Assembly: GCA_023135025.1 (NCBI GenBank)
Contig: JAGLTY010000085.1
Location: 1 to 7,990, forward strand
Reading direction: 5' to 3'
From: Bacteroidales bacterium
Lineage (GTDB): Bacteria > Bacteroidota > Bacteroidia > Bacteroidales > GCA-2748055
Length of the DNA: 7,990 nucleotides
Positions 1 to 6,616 of this stretch are shown here, piece after piece. How positions within the stretch are numbered: position 1 is the stretch's first letter; every line of letters starts with the position of its first letter. The position numbers were made by a program, and so were the translations under genes. The notes under the pieces are model-generated. The model saw only the letters and a program-made list of their open reading frames with translations, had not been told where the DNA came from and searched no databases.

Positions 1-251
1 AAAACTATGTGATCTTCAATACTTTTGATGAAAAATACACCATTCATTTCACCATGAAGGCCATTGAGCAGAAATTGCCGGCCAACAAATTCACACGCGT
101 ACATCGCTCTTACATTGTAAATACAAGCTGCATCAATATTATTGAAGATAACTCTGTTATTGTCAAAGTAGATGATGGGGCTAAATCTATTCCCATCGGA
201 AAATCTTACAAAGAAAAACTGATGCGGGATATCAATCTGATCATCAAGTAA
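1..251 (+). CDS. LytTR-domain response regulator, C-terminal part (5' end outside window)
   Basis: This is the last 82 codons of a gene that begins before the window. The reading frame is open from base 3, so the GTG at 9 is an internal Val codon and not a start. The residues form most of a LytTR DNA-binding domain: a TMKAIEQKLP helix, then the family signature FTRVHRSYIVN, then strands ending in IPIGKSYKEKL. In this family LytTR normally follows a CheY-like receiver domain and is paired with a membrane histidine kinase; that part is not visible here. It would act in the cytoplasm as a transcription regulator. The stop (TAA 249-251) is 3 bases from the next start, which suggests co-transcription with the aminotransferase gene. 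The LytTR call is secure. The receiver domain and the target genes are inference. Confidence 0.9.
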   Translation, partial: NYVIFNTFDEKYTIHFTMKAIEQKLPANKFTRVHRSYIVNTSCINIIEDNSVIVKVDDGAKSIPIGKSYKEKLMRDINLIIK

Positions 252-254
252 CCC

Positions 255-1454
255 ATGATTTCCAATCGCCAGTTGTTTCTGCGTCATGTGGCACAGACAT
301 CTGAATCTTCCCTTCAGTTTGAGATCGAAAGAGCCGAAGGGATTTTTTTTTATGATACTTCTGGAAAGCCATATATAGACCTGGTTTCGGGGGTGTCCGT
401 ATCTGCCCTGGGGCACGGTCATCCTGCAGTGGTGAAGGCCGTTAAGGATCAGGTAGAGCGTTATATGCATACCATGGTATACGGGGAGTTTGTTCAATCT
501 CCCCAGGTAGAATATGCAGAGTGGCTGACAGAGCGGTTACCCAGGAGCCTTGATAATGTCTATTTCGTAAATTCGGGTAGTGAAGCCATTGACGGGGCTA
601 TGAAGCTGGCGAAGCGTTGCACAGGCAGAGGAGATTTTTTTGCATTTGAGAAGGCGTATCATGGGGGGACCCATGGAGCCATGAGTATTCTTGGTGATGC
701 GAAAGGGCGCTCAGGATACCTGCCGTTATTGCCGGGTATCAAGCATATCCGGTTTAATTGTAAGCAGGATCTTGAACGTATTCAAAAAGGAGTAGCCGGC
801 GTTATTGTTGAGCCCATCCAGGCTGAGGCAGGGATTATCGAACCCTCTGAAATGTTCCTTACAAAGGTACGTGAAAAATGCGATGAGGTTGGTGCTTTGA
901 TGATCCTTGATGAAATACAGACTGGGATGGGAAGGACAGGAAAGTTGATGGCTTTTGAACATTTTGATGTTGTCCCTGATATTCTCTGCCTGGCGAAAAG
1001 TTTTGGAGGGGGCATGCCTTTGGGAGCTTTTATTGCTTCAAAGGAGCTGATGAGCAAACTGACCTTCGATCCACCTCTTGGACATATTACTACTTTCGGG
1101 GGGCACCCGGTAAGCTGTGCTGCAGGTATGGCTGCACAGAGGGTTGTTGAGGAAGGTAGATTAATGGTGCATGCAGTTGAGATGGAGCAGCGGTACCGTT
1201 CAGGTTTGAAACATCCCCTGATAGGTCGCATACGAGGAAAGGGATTGTTCCTTGCCGTGGAGCTGGACCGTGAAGTGGTTGTGAACCGGTTTATTTCAAA
1301 GGCATTTGAAAATGGACTGGTGATTGATCAGTTTCTCTTTTCGGACGATTCGTTCCGGATCGCTCCTCCACTGATCATTTCAGATCGGGAGGTGGATGAA
1401 TCCATTGAACGGGTAGTGGCTACCCTGGATGGATTGGTGAAACAAGAAAATTGA
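255..1454 (+). CDS. Class III PLP-dependent aminotransferase (aspartate aminotransferase family, substrate unknown)
   Basis: A 399-residue fold-type I enzyme of the acetylornithine/ornithine aminotransferase group, about the usual length. Visible motifs are VNSGSEA (105-111, cofactor phosphate loop), YHGGTHGA (135-142), EPIQAEAG (186-193), ILDEIQTGMGRTG (217-229, with D219 facing the pyridine nitrogen), LAKSFGGGMPLGA (246-258, K248 the Schiff-base lysine) and TTFGGHP (279-285). It should move an amino group between an amino acid and a 2-oxo acid in the cytosol. Acetylornithine and ornithine enzymes usually carry YHGRT or FHGRT, where Arg contacts the substrate carboxylate. Here that Arg is Gly, so I do not call it ArgD. 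The start at 255 lies 3 bases after the regulator gene and has no clear Shine-Dalgarno, as is common in this phylum. Family membership is secure; the substrate is not known. Confidence 0.9.
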   Translation: MISNRQLFLRHVAQTSESSLQFEIERAEGIFFYDTSGKPYIDLVSGVSVSALGHGHPAVVKAVKDQVERYMHTMVYGEFVQSPQVEYAEWLTERLPRSLDNVYFVNSGSEAIDGAMKLAKRCTGRGDFFAFEKAYHGGTHGAMSILGDAKGRSGYLPLLPGIKHIRFNCKQDLERIQKGVAGVIVEPIQAEAGIIEPSEMFLTKVREKCDEVGALMILDEIQTGMGRTGKLMAFEHFDVVPDILCLAKSFGGGMPLGAFIASKELMSKLTFDPPLGHITTFGGHPVSCAAGMAAQRVVEEGRLMVHAVEMEQRYRSGLKHPLIGRIRGKGLFLAVELDREVVVNRFISKAFENGLVIDQFLFSDDSFRIAPPLIISDREVDESIERVVATLDGLVKQEN

Positions 1455-1477
1455 GTATTCTTCGTTCATAATGTGAT

Positions 1478-2305
1478 ATGACCAGAGCTGTTTCCATTCT
1501 TCTGTTTTTATTAATCCCTCTATCGCTGTTTTCACAGGAGTCCGAATACCTGGAACTTGTAAAAGCAGAAGCCCGACTTCAGGGTCTGTTTAATCAGCTC
1601 TATTCTGATAGCCTGTCAGATGAGCAACCATTCATTGACAGTGTCCGGAAAGAGATGACAGAAGCGCTCTCCATGCAGGGTTCCATGGATTTCCCATGGA
1701 GCCGGCTGGACAGAATCGGGATCATCACCTCTGATGACCGAAGGATGAGGGTTTTTACCTGGCATGTAATTGATGATGTCGACCATTATCGTTATTTCGG
1801 ATTTATCCAGGTGGGTATGAAGAAGGGGAGAACAAAGCTTTACGAGTTAAAGGATAATGGTAAACCCCAGAGGGGGATTATGAAACTTGATCAAACTAAG
1901 GCGGACTGGTACGGAAAACTCTATTACCAGGTGTTGACCAATCGCCATAAGCGAAAGACTTATTATACCCTGCTGGGTATGGATTTCAACAATTCACATT
2001 CCACCATCAAGAGTGTTGAAGTGATGGCCATTCAGCGAAATGATCCCATTTTTGTCAGATCGCTGTTTTTTAATGGTCGCGATTTTGTGGATCGGCTTGT
2101 TCTGGAGTATGCCAACCAGGTGGCCATATCGGTTCGGCACGATCCGGGAACAGGTATGATTACCTTCGACCACCTGGTTCCCTTTCACCCCATTTATGAA
2201 AATAGCTTTGAGTTCTACGGTCCCGACGGTTCTATTGACGGGCTTGAATTTTCCGGAGGGCACTGGATCTACCGTGATGATATCGACGCCAGGAACATAG
2301 ACTGA
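1478..2305 (+). CDS. Unrecognised secreted protein with signal peptide
   Basis: A 275-residue protein that I cannot assign to a named family. Residues 1-19 form a clear Sec signal peptide: Arg near the start, a hydrophobic core SILLFLLIPLSLF, and likely cleavage just before or after Q20. No Cys follows, so it is not a lipoprotein. The mature part has no other membrane segment and is rich in aromatic residues and short beta-like segments (VFTWHV, YRYFGFIQVG, KLYYQVL, YYTLLGMDF, FDHLVPFHP, FYGPDGS). It is probably a periplasmic beta-rich domain. The gene starts 23 bases after the aminotransferase and probably shares its transcript. Its stop codon lies inside a perfect hairpin (2299-2319). The open frame, signal peptide and operon-like position make it a credible gene; its function is unknown. 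Confidence 0.85.
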   Translation: MTRAVSILLFLLIPLSLFSQESEYLELVKAEARLQGLFNQLYSDSLSDEQPFIDSVRKEMTEALSMQGSMDFPWSRLDRIGIITSDDRRMRVFTWHVIDDVDHYRYFGFIQVGMKKGRTKLYELKDNGKPQRGIMKLDQTKADWYGKLYYQVLTNRHKRKTYYTLLGMDFNNSHSTIKSVEVMAIQRNDPIFVRSLFFNGRDFVDRLVLEYANQVAISVRHDPGTGMITFDHLVPFHPIYENSFEFYGPDGSIDGLEFSGGHWIYRDDIDARNID

Positions 2306-2319
2306 CATTCCGTCAGTCT
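2299..2319 (+). terminator. Perfect 8-bp hairpin overlapping a stop codon, possible weak terminator
   Basis: AGACTGAC (2299-2306) pairs perfectly with GTCAGTCT (2312-2319) around a 5-base loop ATTCC. The TGA stop of the secreted-protein gene (2303-2305) lies in the left arm. No T run follows (GGAGCAATT), so it is not a classical intrinsic terminator. It may mark the mRNA 3' end or separate the upstream genes from htpG. Confidence 0.4.
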
Positions 2320-2335
2320 GGAGCAATTGGCATAT

Positions 2336-2360
2336 CATTTGACACATTCGTGATCAAATG
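2336..2360 (+). promoter_or_regulatory. Imperfect inverted repeat just upstream of htpG
   Basis: CATTTGA (2336-2342) is matched by TCAAATG (2354-2360). Inside these arms CAC (2343-2345) pairs with GTG (2350-2352), leaving one bulged A (2353) and a 4-base loop. This gives 10 paired bases ending 22 bases before the htpG ATG. The left arm contains TTTG (2338-2341), the Bacteroidota -33 motif. After exactly 19 bases comes TAAAACCT (2361-2368), which keeps only the TA of the TAnnTTTG -7 element. It could therefore be an operator over the htpG promoter or, if transcribed, a leader hairpin. It does not match the CIRCE element (TTAGCACTC-N9-GAGTGCTAA). Confidence 0.4.
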
Positions 2361-2382
2361 TAAAACCTAAAATAGTTGAACG

Positions 2383-4434
2383 ATGCAGAAAGGTAAGATC
2401 AATGTTACCACAGAGAACATTTTCCCCATTATTAAGAAATTCCTCTACTCGGATCATGAGATATTCCTGCGGGAGCTTATTTCCAATGCAGTTGATGCCA
2501 CACAAAAGCTGAAAACACTGGCTTCGACGGGCAATTTTAAAGGAGAATTGGGCGACCTCACAATCAGGGTTGAAGTAGATAAGAAGAAGAAGACCATCAC
2601 CGTTTCGGATGCGGGGATCGGTATGACTGCCGACGAGGTGGAGAAGTATATCAACCAGATCGCCTTCTCCAGTGCCGAAGATTTCATGGAGAAGTATAAG
2701 AATGACAGCAATGCCATTATCGGACATTTTGGCCTTGGGTTCTACTCCTCCTTTATGATATCGGACAAGGTTGAGATTGAAACCCTTTCATGGGAGGATG
2801 GTGCCAAAGGTGTCTCATGGAGCTGCGACGGCAGCCCTGAGTACAGCCTTGGAGAGACCGAGAAGAAGGTGCGGGGTACTTCCGTAACTCTTCATGTCGA
2901 TTCCGACAGCAAGGAGTTTCTGGAGGAGAACAAGATCAGTGAGTTGCTTGATAAGTACTGTAAATTCCTTCCGGTTGAGATCGCTTTTGGAAAAGAGAAG
3001 GAGTGGAAAGATGGCAAAGAGGTGGAGCTGGAGAAAGACAGGGTGATCAACGACACCAAACCATTATGGACCCTTCCGCCCTCTGAGGTAAAGGATGAGG
3101 ACTACAATGAGTTCTACCGCAAGCTCTATCCCATTGGCGATGAGCCACTGTTCAATATTCACCTGAATGTGGACTATCCCTTTACCCTTACCGGGATCCT
3201 CTATTTTCCGCGGATCAAGAATAACATTGAGATTCAGAAGAACAAGATACAGCTCTACAGCAACCAGGTATTTGTGACCGACTCGGTTGAAGATATTGTA
3301 CCCGAATTCCTGACCCTGCTACACGGGGTGCTCGATTCGCCCGATATTCCGTTGAATATATCCAGAAGTTTTCTGCAGAGCGACTCCAATGTGAAGAAGA
3401 TCTCATCGCATATTGCCAAGAAGGTAGCCGATCAGCTGGAGGATATCTTCAAGAATGATCGTGAGCAGTTTGAGAAGAAGTGGGATGACCTGAAACTCTT
3501 TATCGAATATGGTATGTTGTCGGATGAGAAGTTCCATGACCGTGCCGAGAAGTTTGCCCTGGTGAAGAATGTGGATGGCAAGTACTTTACATTGAAAGAG
3601 TACGAAGAGTTGATCAAAGAGAACCAGACTGACAAGAACAAGTCGCTTGTCTACCTCTATGCCACCGATAAGGCTGAGCAGTTCAGTTATATCGAGGCTG
3701 CCAAAGCCAAAGGGTATGATGTGTTGCTGATGGATGGTCAGCTCGACACCCATTTCCTGAATCACATGGAGACCAAGTTGAAGGAGTCCAGGTTTGCCAG
3801 GGTCGATTCAGAGATTGTAGATAAGCTTATTGAGAAAGATGAGACCAGGGAGTCCAAACTGACCTCCCAGCAGGAGTCTGACCTGACCCCGCTGTTCCAG
3901 GCACACCTGCCCGGACAGGAGATGAACTATTTTGTTAGTTACGAATCGCTTTCAGAGGAGGACCACCCTGTGATGATTACCCAGAGCGAATTCATGCGCC
4001 GTATGAAGGATATGCAGGAGATGAGCGGACAGGCTTCCATGTTCGGGAACATGCCCGATACCTATAACCTTGTGGTGAATGCCAACCATACACTGGTGGG
4101 TAAGATTGTGGAACAGACCGAGAAGAAGCTGGGCAAGAAGCTGGAGGAGTTGCGTGCCAAGAAGACGGGATTATCTGAAGAACAGCAGCTGCTGGAGAAA
4201 GCCAAAGAGGGCAAGAAGGAGGAGGAGGTTCCCCAGAGTGAAAAGGACCAGATGGAAGAGGTCAACAAGAAGCTGGGTGAGCTGGAAGATAAGCGCATCG
4301 AGATGCTGAAGAAGCACGGGAAGAGCCAGAAGCTGGTGAAGCAACTGATCGACCTGGCTCTGCTTTCCAACAACCAGCTGAAAGGTGAAGATCTTGCTGC
4401 TTTTGTGAAGCGCAGTGTGGATTTGATTAAGTAG
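2383..4434 (+). CDS. htpG: Molecular chaperone HtpG (Hsp90 family)
   Basis: A complete bacterial Hsp90 of 683 residues, a cytosolic ATP-driven homodimer that remodels client proteins. The N-terminal GHKL ATPase has FLRELISNAVDA (28-39: catalytic E31, Mg-binding N35, D38), DAGIGM (76-81) and GHFGLGF (114-120, lid and phosphate loop). The middle domain runs from about 220 to 500 and contains NISRSFLQ (325-332), whose R328 matches the conserved ATP-contacting Arg. The C-terminal dimerisation domain holds a highly charged, Lys/Glu-rich insert of roughly 60 residues (about 580-645), probably helical or coiled coil. This insert explains most of the difference from the ~624-residue E. coli protein and is, from memory, usual in Bacteroidota. 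AAG and GAG codons dominate, as expected of an abundant protein. The ATG at 2383 begins at the family N-terminus. A 77-base gap with two inverted repeats precedes it, so it probably has its own promoter. Confidence 0.98.
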   Translation: MQKGKINVTTENIFPIIKKFLYSDHEIFLRELISNAVDATQKLKTLASTGNFKGELGDLTIRVEVDKKKKTITVSDAGIGMTADEVEKYINQIAFSSAEDFMEKYKNDSNAIIGHFGLGFYSSFMISDKVEIETLSWEDGAKGVSWSCDGSPEYSLGETEKKVRGTSVTLHVDSDSKEFLEENKISELLDKYCKFLPVEIAFGKEKEWKDGKEVELEKDRVINDTKPLWTLPPSEVKDEDYNEFYRKLYPIGDEPLFNIHLNVDYPFTLTGILYFPRIKNNIEIQKNKIQLYSNQVFVTDSVEDIVPEFLTLLHGVLDSPDIPLNISRSFLQSDSNVKKISSHIAKKVADQLEDIFKNDREQFEKKWDDLKLFIEYGMLSDEKFHDRAEKFALVKNVDGKYFTLKEYEELIKENQTDKNKSLVYLYATDKAEQFSYIEAAKAKGYDVLLMDGQLDTHFLNHMETKLKESRFARVDSEIVDKLIEKDETRESKLTSQQESDLTPLFQAHLPGQEMNYFVSYESLSEEDHPVMITQSEFMRRMKDMQEMSGQASMFGNMPDTYNLVVNANHTLVGKIVEQTEKKLGKKLEELRAKKTGLSEEQQLLEKAKEGKKEEEVPQSEKDQMEEVNKKLGELEDKRIEMLKKHGKSQKLVKQLIDLALLSNNQLKGEDLAAFVKRSVDLIK

Positions 4435-4503
4435 AAATGGTTTGCCTTAGCTTTGGCGGCCAGATCCAGTAGCTTCAGACAAGTATTGAAAATCGAATGA
4501 ATT

Positions 4504-4545
4504 CCACCGTCCCGGGAAGTCAAGGCTACCCGGGGCGGGGGTTTT
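4504..4545 (+). terminator. Intrinsic terminator after htpG, possibly shared with the convergent gene
   Basis: CCGTCCCGGG (4507-4516) pairs with CCCGGGGCGG (4529-4538) with one T-G wobble around a 12-base loop. After an A/G mismatch, CC (4504-4505) pairs with GG (4540-4541). TTTT (4542-4545) follows. It lies about 70 bases after the htpG stop. On the - strand the same hairpin is followed by a looser T-rich stretch and begins 2 bases after the TAA that ends the 43-codon continuation described below, so it may serve both directions. Confidence 0.7.
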
Positions 4546-4675
4546 AGATATCCGCTGATTTCCAGCTTCTTACTCTGAATTTGGTGCGGTCCTGATCCTC
4601 TTCGCCACCGTAAATCAGGTTTTTGCTTTTTACCCTTCCCTTTGTAATACGGTCGAAATAGTCCCCGGATTGATT
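4544..4675 (-). other. 43-codon coding-like continuation in another frame behind a T7 run
   Basis: Directly past the stop of the membrane-protein gene (TAA, + strand 4674-4676), the - strand has an open frame of 43 codons offset by +1. It starts with Asn at 4675-4673, ends at TAA (4546-4544), and contains stretches such as GDYFDRITKGRVKSK and RTKFRVRSWKSADI. The composition (many Asp, Glu, Lys, Arg; one Trp) looks like real protein. This frame has no ATG, GTG or TTG start between its preceding stop (TGA inside the upstream gene) and its own end, so it is not easily a separate gene. With one T fewer in the T7 run (+ strand A7, 4676-4682) it would fuse in frame to the upstream protein. Possible explanations are a frameshift mutation or sequencing error, recoding or slippage, a remnant of another gene, or chance. 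Confidence 0.4.
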
Positions 4676-5198
4676 AAAAAAACAACGTTTTAACCTCCTG
4701 TTTCAGGTAGTCGATGGCTACCTGTGATGGGGGGGTATTTAATTCTGCAAGGCGCTCCAGGATCAGTTTGCCAAGGGTGGGACCTGATGCATCGGGCTTT
4801 ACCTCCTTAGCGGTTTCATTGACCAGATTGATTATCTGGTTCTTGGCGGCCTTTATTTTTTCCCATGCTTCTCTGCTCAGATAGGTCTGCTGGGCAATGT
4901 TGTGTTCAAATTCAGAAGTGATGTTGCTGAGGAGTTCCTGCTGGAGTTTCCTGGCACTATAATCGGTACGGCTCACACGCATAATCATGCTGTCGGGCGA
5001 TATGCGTTCCAGCAGCAGGATACTGCGTTCGTAGGCCTGTAGGCGGACCGGCAGAATGTCGTCGGTGAGGTGTATATTAAACTCACTCTTTCTCCTTTTG
5101 TCCTCATTTCGGGACCAGGTTCTGAGCATAACCAGGACTGTAAAGAATACGATCAGTGCGGGCACCGTATACTTAAGGATTTCAAGTATTACCTCCAT
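4674..5198 (-). CDS. Small membrane-anchored protein, resembles Bacteroidota family DUF7935
   Basis: A 174-residue protein with one N-terminal membrane segment (about 8-25, ILKYTVPALIVFFTVLVML) and then a basic stretch (RTWSRNEDKRRK, 26-37), so the body should face the cytoplasm. The body is mostly helical and contains LPVRLQAYERSILLLERISP (49-68), a pattern I recall from a conserved Bacteroidota family of unknown function, DUF7935; the name is from memory. Other segments are FEHNIAQQTYLSREAWEKI (97-115) and AIDYLKQEVKTLF at the end. As I recall, relatives also end near 'LF', which would make this stop the natural C-terminus, but see the out-of-frame continuation behind it. The ATG at 5198 is followed by the membrane helix. 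The gene is divergent from the aspartate aminotransferase across a 107-base gap. Function unknown. Confidence 0.85.
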   Translation of the reverse strand: MEVILEILKYTVPALIVFFTVLVMLRTWSRNEDKRRKSEFNIHLTDDILPVRLQAYERSILLLERISPDSMIMRVSRTDYSARKLQQELLSNITSEFEHNIAQQTYLSREAWEKIKAAKNQIINLVNETAKEVKPDASGPTLGKLILERLAELNTPPSQVAIDYLKQEVKTLFF

Positions 5199-5224
5199 GT
5201 TAATCTTTTTTTGAAACTTGATCT

Positions 5225-5265
5225 ATGCAATATTAATGCAATTTATAACTAAAAGCTTACTTTTG
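5225..5265 (+). promoter_or_regulatory. Promoter of the aspartate aminotransferase gene with a phased direct repeat
   Basis: TACTTTTG (5258-5265) fits the Bacteroidota -7 consensus TAnnTTTG exactly. A start of transcription near 5271 would leave a leader of about 35 bases before the ATG at 5306. The matching TTTG of the -33 box is poor (TTAATG near 5233-5238). In that place sits a direct repeat, ATGCAAT at 5225-5231 and again at 5236-5242, exactly 11 bases apart and so on the same DNA face. This may be an activator or repressor site. The - strand gene must also start in this gap, but I see no convincing promoter for it. Confidence 0.55.
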
Positions 5266-5305
5266 AGGGTGAAATAATAATGTCCACCATTTAAAATAAT
5301 TACCA

Positions 5306-6499
5306 ATGGAACAACTTTCAGCAAGAATTAATTCCCTTTCGCCATCAGCCACTATTGCCATGAATCAAAAGGGACGTGAATTAAAGGAAAAAGGGGTCGA
5401 TGTGATCAACCTTAGTGTGGGAGAACCCGATTTTATGACTCCCGAACATATCAGAGAAGCTGCCAAAAAGGCGATTGATGGTCCCTGGCACCACTATGCC
5501 CCTGTGGCCGGCTATCCCGATCTGCTGAAAGCCATCGTTGAGAAATTCAAAAAAGAGAACAATCTGGATTATAAGCCCTCCAATATCATGGTGAGTGTGG
5601 GCGCCAAGCACTCCCTGGCCAATGTGATGATGTGCCTGATAGATAAGGGTGATGAGGTGATTGTTCCCGCACCTTACTGGGTGAGTTATGTGGAGCAGGT
5701 GAAGATCGCCGAAGGTGTAAATGTGGTGCTGGATACCACGGTTGAGGATGAGTTCAAGATCTCACCCAAACAGCTGGAAGATGCCATCACTACCAAAACC
5801 AAAGCCTTGTTGCTCTGCTCTCCTTCCAATCCAACCGGAAGCGTTTATACGAGAGAGGAGCTTGCAGCATTGGCCGCAGTGATAGCCAAACATCCGGGTA
5901 TCTATGTGATTGCTGATGAGATTTATGAACATATTAATTTTGTGGGTGGACATGAATCCATTGCCCAGTTCGAAGAGATCAAGGATCGCTGTGTGATCAT
6001 CAATGGGGTGTCCAAGGGATATGCCATGACAGGATGGAGGATCGGCTATATGGCAGGACCCGAATGGCTGGTAAAAGCTTGCGGAAAGCTGCAGGGACAG
6101 ATGACATCGGGGGCATGCTCAATCGCCATGCGTGCTTCTCTTGAGGCACTTACAGGCGATCAGTCCTGTGTGACTGAGATGCGTAATGCTTTCCTGCACC
6201 GCCGCGACCTGATCCTGGGGCATGTGAACAGTATTGAGGGTGTGAAATGTGCAACTCCTGGAGGCGCATTTTATGTATTTCCTGACCTGAGTACCTACAT
6301 TGGAAAATCGGTCGATGGCAGGAAAATAGAGACGGATATGGACCTCTGTATCTACCTCCTTGAGGTGGGCCATATTGCAACGGTGCCCGGATCCGCTTTT
6401 GGTGCCGATGGGTGTGTTCGGATCAGCTATGCCAACTCCGATGAGAACCTCGAAAAAGCCATGCAGCGACTGAAGAAAGCGCTGGCAGCATTGTCATAA
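5306..6499 (+). CDS. Class I pyridoxal-phosphate aminotransferase, aspartate aminotransferase type
   Basis: A 397-residue fold-type I enzyme of aminotransferase subgroup Ib, full length. It should catalyse L-aspartate + 2-oxoglutarate to oxaloacetate + L-glutamate in the cytosol. Visible motifs are LSPSATIAMNQKG (11-23), LSVGEPDF (36-43), GAKHSL (99-104), PAPYWVSY (121-128, Y124 and W125 around the cofactor), SPSNPTG (172-178, N175), ADEIYE (203-208, D204 and Y207), SKGYAMTGWRIGY (236-248, Schiff-base K237 and phosphate-binding R245) and VRISYA (371-376, R372 binding the substrate alpha-carboxylate). S14 and K101 line up with the Ser and Lys that recognise the distal carboxylate in the Thermus Ib enzyme, which supports aspartate. 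Some relatives also accept prephenate, so activity on it cannot be excluded. It is monocistronic, with a promoter at 5258-5265 and a terminator at 6563-6592. I leave out a symbol because aspC normally denotes the Ia enzyme. Confidence 0.92.
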   Translation: MEQLSARINSLSPSATIAMNQKGRELKEKGVDVINLSVGEPDFMTPEHIREAAKKAIDGPWHHYAPVAGYPDLLKAIVEKFKKENNLDYKPSNIMVSVGAKHSLANVMMCLIDKGDEVIVPAPYWVSYVEQVKIAEGVNVVLDTTVEDEFKISPKQLEDAITTKTKALLLCSPSNPTGSVYTREELAALAAVIAKHPGIYVIADEIYEHINFVGGHESIAQFEEIKDRCVIINGVSKGYAMTGWRIGYMAGPEWLVKACGKLQGQMTSGACSIAMRASLEALTGDQSCVTEMRNAFLHRRDLILGHVNSIEGVKCATPGGAFYVFPDLSTYIGKSVDGRKIETDMDLCIYLLEVGHIATVPGSAFGADGCVRISYANSDENLEKAMQRLKKALAALS

Positions 6500-6562
6500 A
6501 TATCCCCTGTGCCTGAATAAAGCGCTGACAGGGAACCTTCAGAAAAAAGAGATAGAAGAGGG

Positions 6563-6592
6563 CCGCTTCGGGAAACCGGGGCGGTTTTTTTT
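6563..6592 (+). terminator. Strong intrinsic terminator after the aspartate aminotransferase
   Basis: CCGCTTCGG (6563-6571) pairs with CCGGGGCGG (6576-6584) over 9 base pairs, including two T-G wobbles, closed by a GAAA tetraloop. Eight Ts follow (6585-6592). A second, weaker hairpin lies upstream: CCCTGT (6505-6510) with ACAGGG (6528-6533), loop 17. An A-rich stretch at 6541-6550 becomes a T run on the other strand, so the structure may also stop transcription of the convergent radical SAM unit ending at 6617. Confidence 0.9.
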
Positions 6593-6616
6593 ATGGGGTG
6601 TTTCTGGTTGTTCGGC

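Noticed and set aside
9..11. GTG as the start of an 80-residue protein at the left edge
   Set aside because: The frame is open back to the window edge and the residues are the middle of a LytTR domain, so this is an internal Val codon of a truncated gene.
782..1231. 149-codon - strand open frame inside the class III aminotransferase
   Set aside because: It lies fully within a well-conserved gene and its product has no recognisable motif.
2336..2360. CIRCE/HrcA operator before htpG
   Set aside because: The arms (CATTTGA/TCAAATG) do not resemble TTAGCACTC/GAGTGCTAA.
4435..4503. Possible small hairpin or small RNA between htpG and its terminator
   Set aside because: Only about 3-bp stems could be drawn and no promoter is visible; treated as plain 3' untranslated sequence.
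4062..4523. Long - strand open frame opposite the end of htpG
   Set aside because: Its Ser/Phe/Leu-rich product is what the complement of Lys/Glu codon runs gives; it is a shadow of htpG.
5280..5294. Tiny upstream reading frame (ATG TCC ACC ATT TAA) in the leader of the aspartate aminotransferase
   Set aside because: Four codons in AT-rich sequence without a ribosome binding site or regulatory codon run; most likely chance.
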